Made by a program: the position numbers and the translations under genes. A stretch of 64,000 bases of DNA from Caloranaerobacter azorensis DSM 13643 (GTDB taxonomy: Bacteria; Bacillota; Clostridia; Tissierellales; Thermohalobacteraceae), in the NCBI RefSeq assembly GCF_900129995.1, contig NZ_FQXO01000004.1, positions 22,523-86,522 on the forward strand, in the 5' to 3' direction. Shown one piece after another: positions 9,985 through 19,720 of this stretch. The notes beneath the pieces are model-generated. The model was not told the DNA's origin, did no database searches, and worked only from the letters and a program-made list of their open reading frames with translations. Each line of letters opens with the position of its first letter. Position 1 is the first letter of the stretch.

Positions 9985-10836
9985 CTATTTACAATCTCTA
10001 TGAGATATTACTACTCTATGTTCTTTATCTTTAAGTGTTTCATATAATACATTTGCGATAGTAACAGACCTATGTCTACCGCCAGTACAGCCTATTGCAA
10101 TAACAAGTTGTGTTTTACCCTCTTTTATATAATATGGTATTAAGAAATCTATTAAATCAATGAGTTTATTAACAAATATTTTAGTTTGTTCCCAATTCAT
10201 TACATAATCCCTTACACTCTTATCATTACCAGTATATTCTTTTAGTTCTTCTATATAGTATGGATTAGGCAAAAATCTCACATCAAAAACTAAATCTGCA
10301 TCTAAAGGAAGTCCGTGTTTAAATCCAAAAGAAAGTATCGATATTGTTAGGTTTTGTGCTTCTTTTCCCTCTAGAAAAATTTTCCTAATTTCCTCTTTTA
10401 ACATTCCTATAGTAAGCTTTGAAGTATCAATTATATGATTCGATTTTTCTTTTACCTCTTTAAGAGCCTTCCTTTCTTCTTTAATACCATCTATAATTCT
10501 TCCATCTTTACTTAAAGGATGCTGTCTTCTCGTTTCTTTAAATCTCTTGATTAAAACTTCATCAGATGCATCTAAAAATATAATTCTATATTTAAAACCT
10601 TGTTTTTTAAGTAATTCTAAACTGTGAAATAAGTCATTGAAAAACTTACCACCTCTTATATCAACTACTACCGCTACTCTATCAATAGTTCTTTTAGACT
10701 GAAAACATAAGTCAGCAAATTTCGGCAACAATGCTGGCGGAAGGTTGTCCATACAATAAAACCCAATATCCTCCATTACCTTTATAGCTTGACTCTTCCC
10801 TGCTCCTGATAAACCAGTAACTATAATAAATTCCAT
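9985..10836 (-). CDS. rapZ: RapZ/YvcJ nucleotide-binding protein
   Basis: P-loop protein. In enterobacteria RapZ is an RNase adaptor for glmS control; the Firmicutes orthologue YvcJ binds and hydrolyses nucleotides and its role is less clear. Walker A is [10 protein letters not shown] at the N-terminus, and the conserved C-terminal motif [11 protein letters not shown] is present. I place the start at ATG 10836 (MEFIIVTG), behind AAAGGGG. A longer frame from 10860 would add eight residues that only retrace the end of the upstream gene. It starts 5 bases after the PHP gene stop. Confidence 0.92.
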   Translation of the reverse strand: MEFIIVTGLSGAGKSQAIKVMEDIGFYCMDNLPPALLPKFADLCFQSKRTIDRVAVVVDIRGGKFFNDLFHSLELLKKQGFKYRIIFLDASDEVLIKRFKETRRQHPLSKDGRIIDGIKEERKALKEVKEKSNHIIDTSKLTIGMLKEEIRKIFLEGKEAQNLTISILSFGFKHGLPLDADLVFDVRFLPNPYYIEELKEYTGNDKSVRDYVMNWEQTKIFVNKLIDLIDFLIPYYIKEGKTQLVIAIGCTGGRHRSVTIANVLYETLKDKEHRVVISHRDCK

Positions 10837-10840
10837 AATT

Positions 10841-11587
10841 CTATCCCCTTTCTTCTTCATCTGAAACGTTTATTATCTGGTCAGCTTTTAGACCAGCTTT
10901 TATAGCCATTTCTATCCCCTTTTCTACATTCCCAACATCATCTGGAGTATGAGCATCACTATTGATTGCAAACTTCACATTTTCTTTCATCGCAATTTTT
11001 ATATATTCTATATTAAGATAACCATGACTGGCATTTATCTCTAATGCTGTACCCCTTTTTGCTGCTGCTTTTGCAAGCTCTCTAGTATCTATATCAACCT
11101 TTGCTCCCGGATGAGTTATTATATCAATATCATAGTTATTTATAGCTTTTATAACAGCCATTGTATTCATATATCTAGCTTTTTCAGCTACAGATGGAAT
11201 AAATTTGCCTATATAATTCATAATATGAAGGTTATATACATCTTTTATAGTTTTAGGTTTAGCCCCAAAATGGAAACCAACTAACAATATATCTAACATG
11301 TCTATTATCTTATCATCTACACCAATTTCCCCATTATAACTTACTATATTTGATTCAACACCTAAAAGAATATTTATATCTTTATATTCTTCATTTAATT
11401 TATCTATTTCTTCTCTCATTCTTTTAAATTTATCTATTTTGACACCAAACCCCATATGGCTAGGCCCATGATCGCATATAGCAATCTCCTTAAGGCCTTT
11501 TCTCCTCGCACTCTCTACATTTTCTCTAATAGTACCTTTCCCATGACTATATTTTGTATGTGTATGGTAATCAGCAAAAATTTTCAT
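10841..11587 (-). CDS. PHP-domain phosphoesterase
   Basis: Metal-dependent phosphoesterase of the YcdX-like PHP family, about 248 residues. Motif I is [11 protein letters not shown]; further His/Asp ligands are in [26 protein letters not shown] and [14 protein letters not shown], so the metal site looks complete. The substrate is unknown. The start is ATG 11587 (MKIFADYH) after GGAGG; ten upstream codons in the open frame have no ribosome site. It lies between murB and rapZ in one operon. A second PHP protein of the same type is encoded at 15031. Confidence 0.85.
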   Translation of the reverse strand: MKIFADYHTHTKYSHGKGTIRENVESARRKGLKEIAICDHGPSHMGFGVKIDKFKRMREEIDKLNEEYKDINILLGVESNIVSYNGEIGVDDKIIDMLDILLVGFHFGAKPKTIKDVYNLHIMNYIGKFIPSVAEKARYMNTMAVIKAINNYDIDIITHPGAKVDIDTRELAKAAAKRGTALEINASHGYLNIEYIKIAMKENVKFAINSDAHTPDDVGNVEKGIEMAIKAGLKADQIINVSDEEERG

Positions 11588-11603
11588 AAACAAAACCTCC
11601 AAA

Positions 11604-12518
11604 TTATTTCTCTCCAATTATCTTAACCTCTGTCTTAAGTTCAACTCCAAATTTATCTCTAACTGTTTTCTGAATAACTTTAATCAAATTTAAAACATCA
11701 TTACAAGTAGCATTACCTAAATTCACAATAAAACCGCTGTGCTTTTCAGAAACTTGTGCATCTCCAAACCTCAAACCTTTTAAACCTGCATCTTCTATCA
11801 ATTTTCCAGCATAATATCCCTTTGGTCTTTTAAATGTACTCCCAGCACTCGGAAGATTTAAAGGCTGTTTGGTTATCCTTTTCTGTGTAAGCTCATCCAT
11901 ATAGCTCTTTATATCTTCATAATTTCCTTTTTTAAGTTCCATCTCAACTTCTATAACTATTAGTTCTCGTTCATCTATAATACTACTTCTATAGCCAAAC
12001 TCCATCTGTTCATTCGTAAACTCTATAATTTCACCATTTCCACCAATACATCTTACTAAAGTTACAATATCTTTCATTTCTCCACCATAAGCTCCTGCAT
12101 TCATAGTTATAGCACCACCTAGCGAACCGGGAATACCGCTTGCAAACTCCAATCCAGTCAAAGAATGTTTTAATGCAATCCTAGATAATTTAGATAATAA
12201 AATACCCGATTGTGCTATAATCTTATTACCCTCAACTCTGACATCGCTTAAATTTTCCGAAATCTTAATTACTACACCTCTTATACCTTTATCGCTTACA
12301 AGCAGATTTGAACCGTTACCCATTATAAAATAATCTATATCTAATTCTTTGCATAAAGTTAGAACTTTAGAAATTTGCTCAATATTTCTAGGTATAAATA
12401 AAATATCTGCAGGGCCTCCTATCTTAAATGAAGTATGATTCTTCATAGGTTCATCTATTAAAAATTTAAATTCTGGAAATTTTTCTTTAAAAATCTCTAT
12501 AATTTCTTTTTTATTCAA
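11604..12518 (-). CDS. murB: UDP-N-acetylenolpyruvoylglucosamine reductase
   Basis: FAD-dependent reduction of UDP-GlcNAc-enolpyruvate to UDP-MurNAc, the second committed step of peptidoglycan synthesis. The FAD-binding start NHTSFKIGGPADIL, the segment ASGIPGSLGGAITMNAGAYG, the catalytic serine region PSAGSTFKRP and the C-terminal glutamate region are all present. The start is probably TTG 12518 (LNKKEI) behind AGGAGTG; the frame from 12539 would lack a ribosome site. It is the first gene of murB-php-rapZ-yvcK. Confidence 0.93.
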   Translation of the reverse strand: MNKKEIIEIFKEKFPEFKFLIDEPMKNHTSFKIGGPADILFIPRNIEQISKVLTLCKELDIDYFIMGNGSNLLVSDKGIRGVVIKISENLSDVRVEGNKIIAQSGILLSKLSRIALKHSLTGLEFASGIPGSLGGAITMNAGAYGGEMKDIVTLVRCIGGNGEIIEFTNEQMEFGYRSSIIDERELIVIEVEMELKKGNYEDIKSYMDELTQKRITKQPLNLPSAGSTFKRPKGYYAGKLIEDAGLKGLRFGDAQVSEKHSGFIVNLGNATCNDVLNLIKVIQKTVRDKFGVELKTEVKIIGEK

Positions 12519-12627
12519 AAAAATCACTCCTACATACAAAATTATATATTTTTGTCATCAACCTGTATAGTTAAAGTATATCCCTTTTATGATTATCAAA
12601 CAACTATTGTAAATTCAAAAAATGATG

Positions 12628-13968
12628 TTAATTATCATTTATATACAATTTCTGTATTTGCTTTTTTGCATCATCTAATGCTTCTTTACTACTTTTTTCA
12701 CCAATCAATGCCGATTTAATTTGGCTTTGAAGAATTCTATCAATTTCTTTCCATTTTTCATGTCTTGGAATTATTTTAGTATATGACAACGAATTTTCTA
12801 TTCTCTTAACTTTATTATCATACATATATAAATCCGTTATCCCTGTCTTTACAGGAAATACTCCTAAATCCTCTAATTCTCTTTGATATTTTTCTTGAGT
12901 AATATATTTTAAAAACTTCACACACATCTTAAGTTTTGCTTCGTCTTCCTGTTTAAATATACCGTATGCACTTACGCTGTTATTAAGTGATACAGGCAAT
13001 TTCATATCTCCTATAGGATAATTTGCCACAGTAAACTCAAAACCTTCTCCTTTATTTTTAAGATTTTCTAAAACCCTTAAAGCCCAAGTACCAGTCGGAT
13101 ATACCGCTACATTTTTCTTTTTATAAAACATTTCCCACGCTTCATTTTCATTTAATATTCCAAAATCTTCAGGAGTTACTTTGTATTTATATTTTAAATC
13201 AATCAATTTATTTAAACCTTTAAGTGCCTTGTCTCCATAAAAAACATACTCGCCGCTATTTTCATCAATTATATCAGCACCATCACTTAGTATAATCCCC
13301 CATACATTATAATAGTTAGGTTTAATAAAAGAAGTAAATCCATAATGGTCTATCTCACCATCATTATCTGAATCCCATGTCAGCATTTTCATTTTTTCAA
13401 CAAATTCCTCATAAGTCCAATTACCATCAATCGGCGGTTCAACTCCTCGCTCTATGAAAAGGTCTAAATTTAAATACATAACATAAGTCGTCATCATAAA
13501 GGGTACTCCCCACATTTTACCGTTATATGTAACGGCTCTCAAAGCCTGACATTTGAATTTGTTTTTTTCTTCTTTAGTAAAATAATTATCTAAAGGCTCT
13601 AATATACCTTTTTTCATATAATTAAAATCGGCTGCTATTGGGGCAATATCTGGATATCTACCTGTTTTTACAGCTTCTTCTAATTGGGTAGTACCTTTCT
13701 TCCAATCAATAGGTTTAAATTCTATATAAACACCAGGATTCTCTCTTTCAAACTTTTTAATTTTATCTAATATCCATCCGTACCTACTACCAGTTTTAAC
13801 ATTTAATCTTGGAAAATCCCAAAGAGTTATTACTCCTTTCCACGGCTCTTCTTTTTCTATTCTCTTTTCATTTATTTGTTTTCTATAATTAACAATTAAT
13901 AAAGGGCTAGATAATATCAATAAAACTACTATAATTTGCACAAATGCTTGTATTAGCTTTTTTTTCAT
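12628..13968 (-). CDS. Extracellular solute-binding protein, sugar type
   Basis: Family 1 (CUT1-type) solute-binding protein, about 446 residues, likely for a sugar or oligosaccharide. It has an N-terminal hydrophobic segment (MKKKLIQAFVQIIVVLLILS) and no lipobox cysteine, so it may be membrane-anchored by an uncleaved signal. Typical features are GVITLWDF, PDIAPIAADFNYM and the transport-like segment YNGKMWGVPFMMTTYVMYLN. The start is ATG 13968 behind GGAGGTG; 22 upstream codons are discarded. No permease gene is nearby. It follows the ROK sugar kinase, which fits a sugar role. Confidence 0.8.
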   Translation of the reverse strand: MKKKLIQAFVQIIVVLLILSSPLLIVNYRKQINEKRIEKEEPWKGVITLWDFPRLNVKTGSRYGWILDKIKKFERENPGVYIEFKPIDWKKGTTQLEEAVKTGRYPDIAPIAADFNYMKKGILEPLDNYFTKEEKNKFKCQALRAVTYNGKMWGVPFMMTTYVMYLNLDLFIERGVEPPIDGNWTYEEFVEKMKMLTWDSDNDGEIDHYGFTSFIKPNYYNVWGIILSDGADIIDENSGEYVFYGDKALKGLNKLIDLKYKYKVTPEDFGILNENEAWEMFYKKKNVAVYPTGTWALRVLENLKNKGEGFEFTVANYPIGDMKLPVSLNNSVSAYGIFKQEDEAKLKMCVKFLKYITQEKYQRELEDLGVFPVKTGITDLYMYDNKVKRIENSLSYTKIIPRHEKWKEIDRILQSQIKSALIGEKSSKEALDDAKKQIQKLYINDN

Positions 13969-14039
13969 ACTATTGCACCTCCTAATTATAAATATTACTA
14001 GGAAGTGCTTAATATGTTTTAACTTCAAATACAAAATAC

Positions 14040-14054
14040 GCGGCCAAAGGCCGC
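14040..14054 (-). terminator. Short GC hairpin after the ROK kinase gene
   Basis: GCGGCC-TTT-GGCCGC followed on the minus strand by GTATTTTGTATTTG. The stem is the same as in the yvcK terminator. It would end or reduce transcription between the ROK gene and the solute-binding gene. Confidence 0.55.
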
Positions 14055-14066
14055 TAAACTTATATC

Positions 14067-15017
14067 TTATTTATATTCACTCAATAATGCCGCACCGATA
14101 ATACCAGCATCATTACCTAATTCAGCTAAAAATATTTCGGCATGTTTTACTTCTTTATATAGAACATACTTAGAAACCTCTTTTCTTACTTTCTCTAATA
14201 AAAAATCTCCTGCTTTGGAAACCCCACCACCTATAGCTATTACATCAGGGTCCAAAACATTTATTAAATTAGTTATACCTATTCCTAAATACCTAACCAT
14301 TCTATCGACTACCTTATTAGCCAATTGGTCGCCTTCTTTGGCACTATCGAATATTATCTTGCTATTTAATTTCATTAAATCATTGTTAACCTTTTCCAAC
14401 AAAGTTGTTTCACATTGTTCTTCTTCTATTAATTTCTTAGCATATTTTATTACAGCCGTAGCTGAAGAAAAAGTTTCAAGACAACCATTATTTCCACAAT
14501 TACAATCATAAAAATTTTCTCCTACAATCATATGCCCTATTTCTGAACCAGTTCCATGTACTCCACTATATACTTTGCCATCTATTATTATTCCGCCACC
14601 AACGCCTGTTCCTAATGTTATAAAAATAGAATTTTTATATCCTTTAGTAACGCCCTTGATGCTTTCAGCTATACCCGCTACAGTCGCATCATTTTCTATA
14701 TAAATTGGAATATCAAATTCCTTTTTTAAATTTTCGCCAAGAGGTACATTTGTCCATCCTAAATTTGTACAATATATGATTTTATTACCTTCTGGATCCG
14801 CTACACCCGGTATACCTATTCCTATAGATTTTACTCTACTACCATTATCTTCTGCAATATTTAATAAACTTTTTATTAAACTAATAATATCCTTTTCTAT
14901 TTCTGAATATCCTCTTTGTGCTTTAGTATCAATCTGCTTCTTATATACAATATTTCCCTCATTATCTACTAAACCTATCTTTATTGCAGTTCCACCAATA
15001 TCTATTCCTATGTACAT
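14067..15017 (-). CDS. ROK-family sugar kinase, probable glucokinase
   Basis: ATP-dependent phosphorylation of glucose or a related sugar. It has 316 residues. The N-terminal phosphate motif is GIDIGGTAIKIGLVD. The catalytic Asp is expected in IYIENDATVAG. The ROK segment runs GTGVGGGIIIDGKVYSG...GTGSEIGHM, with the zinc cluster CNCGNNGCLET. This composition is that of ROK glucokinases rather than ROK repressors, since no helix-turn-helix precedes it. It sits 14 bases downstream of a PHP gene and near hprK, a carbon-metabolism neighbourhood. Confidence 0.85.
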   Translation of the reverse strand: MYIGIDIGGTAIKIGLVDNEGNIVYKKQIDTKAQRGYSEIEKDIISLIKSLLNIAEDNGSRVKSIGIGIPGVADPEGNKIIYCTNLGWTNVPLGENLKKEFDIPIYIENDATVAGIAESIKGVTKGYKNSIFITLGTGVGGGIIIDGKVYSGVHGTGSEIGHMIVGENFYDCNCGNNGCLETFSSATAVIKYAKKLIEEEQCETTLLEKVNNDLMKLNSKIIFDSAKEGDQLANKVVDRMVRYLGIGITNLINVLDPDVIAIGGGVSKAGDFLLEKVRKEVSKYVLYKEVKHAEIFLAELGNDAGIIGAALLSEYK

Positions 15018-15030
15018 AATAATTCCTCCT

Positions 15031-15780
15031 CTACATTTCTGGTTTGATATAACTTTCCATAAATCTTTTTTTGCCTCTCGCTTTAAGAAAATTTTTAAAT
15101 TTTTCCGCAGAAATATTAATTATAAGTTCTTCAGGCATATCAATCATCTCGAATATTTCGACTGCTTTTTCAAATCTTCCCACATCAAATGCAATATGCG
15201 AATCGCTACCAATTGCAATTTTTACACCATACTCTTTACACAACTTCGCTATTTTGATACAATTATCTCTGCTTCCTTTTCTACTTTTTAAAAATGAGCT
15301 ATTATTTATTTCTATAAGCTTCCCAGTTTCTCTTGCTTTTAAAACAACTTTTTCATAATCAAGCGGAAAAGCTGGATTACCAGGATGAACAATTATGTCT
15401 ACATATTTATTTTCCATAGCCTTTATTATTGCATTTGTGTTTTGCTCAACATTGCCGGGTTCAATACATGGTTCATGTAGTCCGGCTAAAACCAAATCTA
15501 ATCCACTTAAATACTTTTCAGGAACATCAAGATTTCCATCATAATCTATAATATTGGCCTCAACGCCTTTAAGAATTTCTACACCATAAATTTTTTCAGG
15601 TATAACTTTTTGATTACCTATATGAAATAAATGAGGTCCTCCTGGCATATTAGGACCATGGTCGGTTATTCCCACTAATTTTAAACCTTTATTATTAGCT
15701 TCTCTAGCTATTTCCATAACTGTACTATATGCATGACCACTTGCAACAGTATGGCAATGAGTATCTACGAAAAATTTCAT
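15031..15780 (-). CDS. PHP-domain phosphoesterase, YcdX-like
   Basis: Second PHP phosphoesterase of the window, about 249 residues. The metal motifs are DTHCHTVASGHAYS, GITDHGPNMPG, GVEANII, AGLHEPC, IVHPGNP and IGSDSHIAFDVG. It is related to, but clearly diverged from, the protein at 10841. The start is taken at ATG 15780 (MKFFVDTH); a GTG at 15789 is only two bases from the ribosome site. It lies between hprK and the ROK kinase on the same strand with short gaps, so it is probably co-transcribed. Confidence 0.83.
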   Translation of the reverse strand: MKFFVDTHCHTVASGHAYSTVMEIAREANNKGLKLVGITDHGPNMPGGPHLFHIGNQKVIPEKIYGVEILKGVEANIIDYDGNLDVPEKYLSGLDLVLAGLHEPCIEPGNVEQNTNAIIKAMENKYVDIIVHPGNPAFPLDYEKVVLKARETGKLIEINNSSFLKSRKGSRDNCIKIAKLCKEYGVKIAIGSDSHIAFDVGRFEKAVEIFEMIDMPEELIINISAEKFKNFLKARGKKRFMESYIKPEM

Positions 15781-15812
15781 CTTTATCACATCCTCTCTTT
15801 TGTTATATAAAT

Positions 15813-16739
15813 TTAATTCTTATCATGTTCATAAATAGACAAAAGTCTCTTATCCAGCTCTTCTGCTGCATTATATCCCATTCTCTTTTGCCTATGATTT
15901 CTAGCTGCTACCTCAACAATCATAGCTAAATTTCGGCCCGGTCTAACCGGAATAGTTATTTTAGGTACTTTCGTATCTAATATAACCGTATATTCTTCAT
16001 CTAATCCTACTCTATCATATTCCTTTTTATCATCCCAATATTCAAGTTCAACTACCAAATCAATAATTTTAGAATTTCTTACGGCCCCTACCCCATACAA
16101 CTTTTTAATATCTAATATCCCAATACCTCTTATTTCAAGAAAATATTTAATCAATTCAGGTGCCCTACCTCTTAAAATATTTTCTTCTACTTTTCTTATC
16201 TCAACGGCATCATCAGCGATAAGTCTATGTCCTCTTTTAATAAGTTCTAATGCCGTTTCACTCTTACCGACACCGCTTTTACCAGTAATTAATATACCTA
16301 TTCCATATACCTCTACTAATACACCATGTATAGTTATTTGAGGTGCTAATATATCATCTAAGTAATTTATAAGCCTACTTGTAAATTTCGTAGTTGTCAG
16401 CTTCGTTCTTAAAATAGTCCTGCCAAACTCCTTCGCCCATTTTACCATCTCTGGAAAAACTTCTAGGTTTCTAGTGATTATTATAGCTGGTATTCTACAT
16501 TCTAATAATCTCTTAATTCTTTCATCTCTTGTCTTTTCATCTAATGATGTTAAATAACTCCATTCAACATTTCCAATTAACTGAATTCTCTCATATGCAA
16601 AATGATTATAAAAGCCTGTAAGTTGAAGACCTGGTCTATTTATATCTTTTTCAGTAATTTCTATATCAGTTCTTTCAGGTTTATAAATTATCTCTAAGTT
16701 CATATCTTTTATTAAACTATCTATTGGTATAGACTTCAT
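15813..16739 (-). CDS. hprK: HPr kinase/phosphorylase
   Basis: Bifunctional enzyme that phosphorylates and dephosphorylates HPr at serine and so controls carbon catabolite repression in Firmicutes. It has 308 residues, normal for the family. Walker A is GKSGVGKSE, followed by HRLIADDAV. The signature EIRGIGILD and the C-terminal AARNHRQKRMGYNAAEEL are intact. The start is ATG behind TAGGAGG. It heads hprK-php-ROK-binding protein. No PTS genes are in the window. Confidence 0.95.
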   Translation of the reverse strand: MKSIPIDSLIKDMNLEIIYKPERTDIEITEKDINRPGLQLTGFYNHFAYERIQLIGNVEWSYLTSLDEKTRDERIKRLLECRIPAIIITRNLEVFPEMVKWAKEFGRTILRTKLTTTKFTSRLINYLDDILAPQITIHGVLVEVYGIGILITGKSGVGKSETALELIKRGHRLIADDAVEIRKVEENILRGRAPELIKYFLEIRGIGILDIKKLYGVGAVRNSKIIDLVVELEYWDDKKEYDRVGLDEEYTVILDTKVPKITIPVRPGRNLAMIVEVAARNHRQKRMGYNAAEELDKRLLSIYEHDKN

Positions 16740-16933
16740 AATAACCTCCTATAAATATAAATTTTCAACCATATAGGATAAATATTGTCCCACACTGATT
16801 AAATAAACCAAAAAACTTCTCTTTTTAGTACATATTATATACTTTCATAAGGACTAAGTAAATAAGATTAAATTATTAGAGAAACTTTTATTTGTATCTA
16901 TACAGTTTAACAATTATTATTAAAATTTAACAT

Positions 16934-18799
16934 TTATTCTTTCAATTTTCTAAAATAATTATATACCTCTTCGGCTGCTTTAATATTCATTCCATCTACA
17001 GATTTTAATTCTTCTATAGAAGCATTTTTAATTTTTTCTATTGAACCGAAAAATTTGAGTAAAGCTTTTTTTCTTTTTTCCCCAATGCCTTTTATAGAAT
17101 CTAACTGGGAACTAAAGAGTTTTTTATTCCTCAAACTTCTATGATAACTAATTGCAAATCTATGAGCTTCATCTTGTATTCTTGTAATCAACTTAAAACA
17201 ATTAGAATTTTTTGATATATTTATTTCTTTATTTTCATATATTATTCCCCTAGTTCTATGAAAATCATCTTTAATCAAACCGCATACTGGAATATTTAAA
17301 TTAAACTGCATAATAGCCTTTTTTGCTGCATTAACCTGACCTTTTCCTCCATCAACCATTACTAAATCAGGAAATATAGAAAAATTTCCCAAATCCATTT
17401 CATTTTCTTTCATAACCTCTCTTTCTTTCATTCCTCTTTCAAATCTTCTATAAATAATTTCTTCCATACTTTTATAATCGTTAGGCCCTGATACTGACTT
17501 AATTTTAAATCTCCTGTAATCACTTTTTTTAGGCTGTCCTTCTTGAAAAACTACCATTGAACCTACTGATTCTACACCTTGAATATTAGAAATATCAAAA
17601 GCCTCAATTCTTTCTGGTATCTTATCTAACCCTAATAAATCTGCTAATTCATTAAGAGCAGCTCTACTAAGTTGAATCTTTCTTTTGATTTTTTCACTTT
17701 GGTTTTCTAATGTTTCCATAGCATTTTTTCTCACCATTTCCATTAACAAATTTTTTTCTCCTCTAACAGGTACCTTTATTTGAACTTTAGAACCCCTCTT
17801 TTGACTTAACCATCTACTTATTAATTCTTCATCTTGTATATTAGTTTCTATCAAAATCTCTTTGGGAATAAAAGATGAATTCATATAAAATTGTTTTACA
17901 AACGAACTCAATATTTCACTTCTCGTAGTTTCAGATATGTCCGTTAAAATAAAATGCTCCCTACCTACTAATTTACCTCCACGCACAAAAAATACTTGTA
18001 TGCATACATCTTCTATTCCTCTAGCCATCCCTATGATATCTTGATCTATTAAGGTAGAAGAAACTATCTTCTGTATCTCTAATATATGTTTTATCGAATT
18101 CAATTGATCTCTATATTTCGCTGCATTTTCAAAATCTAATTGTTTGGCTGCATTTTTCATTTTTTCTTCTATTAAATGCATTAACTTATCTTCTTTACCT
18201 CCAAGAAATAATAAAACTTCATGTACCATTTCCATATATTTTTCTTCATTTACGTTGCCTTGACAAGGCCCTAAACACTTACCAATAAAATAATTTAGAC
18301 AGGGGCGCTCTTTCTTTTTTATACTATCTAAATTCTTTCTGCAATTTCTTAAAGGATATATGTTTCTAATAATTTCAAGCGTATCATTCACAGCAGATGC
18401 GCTAGTATATGGCCCAAAATATTTAGCCTTGTCTTTCTCTATTTTTCTAACTTTAATAACTCTAGGATATTTCTCATTAGTCGTAACCTTTATATACGGA
18501 TATTGTTTATCATCTCTTAAAAGTATATTATATTTGGGTTTATGTTTTTTTATAAGATTACATTCTAGAATAAGAGCCTCTATTTCATTATCGGTTATTA
18601 TATATTCAAATTCAGCAATGCTCTTTACCATTGCTTTAACTTTTGGAACTTTAGAACTAGAAGCCTGAAAATACTGTCTAACTCTCTTTTTAAGATTAAC
18701 AGCCTTTCCAACGTATATAATCTGTCCATTTTCATCTTTCATTAGATACACACCCGGTTTATCGGGAAGTTTTTTTAATTCTTCATCTATATTAAACAT
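16934..18799 (-). CDS. uvrC: Excinuclease ABC subunit C
   Basis: Dual-incision nuclease of nucleotide excision repair, about 621 residues. It has an N-terminal GIY-YIG domain (KPGVYLMKDENGQIIYVGKA), a UVR coiled region near FENAAKYRDQL that contacts UvrB, a C-terminal endonuclease domain (FDISNIQGVESVGSMVVF, DLVMVDGGKGQ) and C-terminal helix-hairpin-helix repeats (SIKGIGEKRKKALLKFFGS). I start it at ATG 18799 (MFNIDEELKKL) behind AAAGGGG; 23 upstream codons are discarded. Its partners uvrA and uvrB lie together at 33.5-38.4 kb. Confidence 0.95.
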   Translation of the reverse strand: MFNIDEELKKLPDKPGVYLMKDENGQIIYVGKAVNLKKRVRQYFQASSSKVPKVKAMVKSIAEFEYIITDNEIEALILECNLIKKHKPKYNILLRDDKQYPYIKVTTNEKYPRVIKVRKIEKDKAKYFGPYTSASAVNDTLEIIRNIYPLRNCRKNLDSIKKKERPCLNYFIGKCLGPCQGNVNEEKYMEMVHEVLLFLGGKEDKLMHLIEEKMKNAAKQLDFENAAKYRDQLNSIKHILEIQKIVSSTLIDQDIIGMARGIEDVCIQVFFVRGGKLVGREHFILTDISETTRSEILSSFVKQFYMNSSFIPKEILIETNIQDEELISRWLSQKRGSKVQIKVPVRGEKNLLMEMVRKNAMETLENQSEKIKRKIQLSRAALNELADLLGLDKIPERIEAFDISNIQGVESVGSMVVFQEGQPKKSDYRRFKIKSVSGPNDYKSMEEIIYRRFERGMKEREVMKENEMDLGNFSIFPDLVMVDGGKGQVNAAKKAIMQFNLNIPVCGLIKDDFHRTRGIIYENKEINISKNSNCFKLITRIQDEAHRFAISYHRSLRNKKLFSSQLDSIKGIGEKRKKALLKFFGSIEKIKNASIEELKSVDGMNIKAAEEVYNYFRKLKE

Positions 18800-18967
18800 A
18801 TTTAAATCCCCTTTCAAACAACTTACAACTATCAACTTCTTGTATCTCATATCCATATTATATTCCAATCATAATATACCACAATTGCAGTTATTTTGAA
18901 ATTTATATATAATTAATACAGTAGAATTTATAGTTGCATCTGAAAATACACAAAGGAGGAAATTTTT

Positions 18968-19657
18968 ATGTCAAATACAAAAAAAACTGCAAACTTCATA
19001 ATGGCTTTCTTTTCGACTATAATGTTTATATCTATTGTTTCTAGAATAATTATGCCATATATCTCTAATTTGAACGAAAACATAGTAAATAATGTAGTAT
19101 TCCCAATTTTACTCACTATAGCGTTACTATTTTTTGGTTTTTTTCAAGGTTTACTAAGATATTCATATAATAAAAAAATACTAAGAAGCAGTTCAGTCCT
19201 TTTATCTGCCAGTACAGACAAGTTCAATTTAAATGAAAGACTTTGGTATTATCTTCTGGTAGCATTAATATATTTTTTACCAATATTAAAAAATCCATTA
19301 TCTAGTAAAATGATTATAATAAGAATCATTTTATTTATAATAACTCTTGCGCTCATAGAAGTTCTATTAAAACTATCTAATAGAACAATAAAAATTTATT
19401 TTCTTAAAAATGGGATTTTAATAACAGGATTTGATATAAGAATAGGTTTACCAATTGTCTATGGAACTCAAATACACAATGATTCTGGATACTATAGCTA
19501 TAATGACATAGAAAATTATTTTATCTTCCCAGATTATATAGACCTTTATTTAATACTTAAACAAGGTAAGTTAACTTTTAAATCTAATAGTGAACTTGCA
19601 AGACAAGTTTCCGGTATTTTAAAACAGAATAAAATAGAAATGAAAAAATTTACTTAA
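18968..19657 (+). CDS. Hypothetical membrane protein
   Basis: Not recognised. It has 229 residues with four or so hydrophobic segments (about residues 12-30, 45-62, 95-112, 118-138) followed by a C-terminal soluble half of about 90 residues with beta-strand-like sequence. The start ATG has a strong AAAGGAGG site and the gene ends in a clear terminator, so it is a single, independently expressed plus-strand gene between minus-strand genes. Confidence 0.7.
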   Translation: MSNTKKTANFIMAFFSTIMFISIVSRIIMPYISNLNENIVNNVVFPILLTIALLFFGFFQGLLRYSYNKKILRSSSVLLSASTDKFNLNERLWYYLLVALIYFLPILKNPLSSKMIIIRIILFIITLALIEVLLKLSNRTIKIYFLKNGILITGFDIRIGLPIVYGTQIHNDSGYYSYNDIENYFIFPDYIDLYLILKQGKLTFKSNSELARQVSGILKQNKIEMKKFT

Positions 19658-19690
19658 AAATGCTGAGGCTATTCCTCAGCATTTTATTTT
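19657..19690 (+). terminator. Rho-independent terminator
   Basis: AAAATGCTGAGG-CTATT-CCTCAGCATTTT followed by ATTTT, at the stop codon of the gene ending at 19657. By symmetry it could also serve the minus-strand transporter gene ending at 19721. Confidence 0.85.
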
Positions 19691-19720
19691 TCCCATCATC
19701 TTTTCAATTAACTTAGTAAT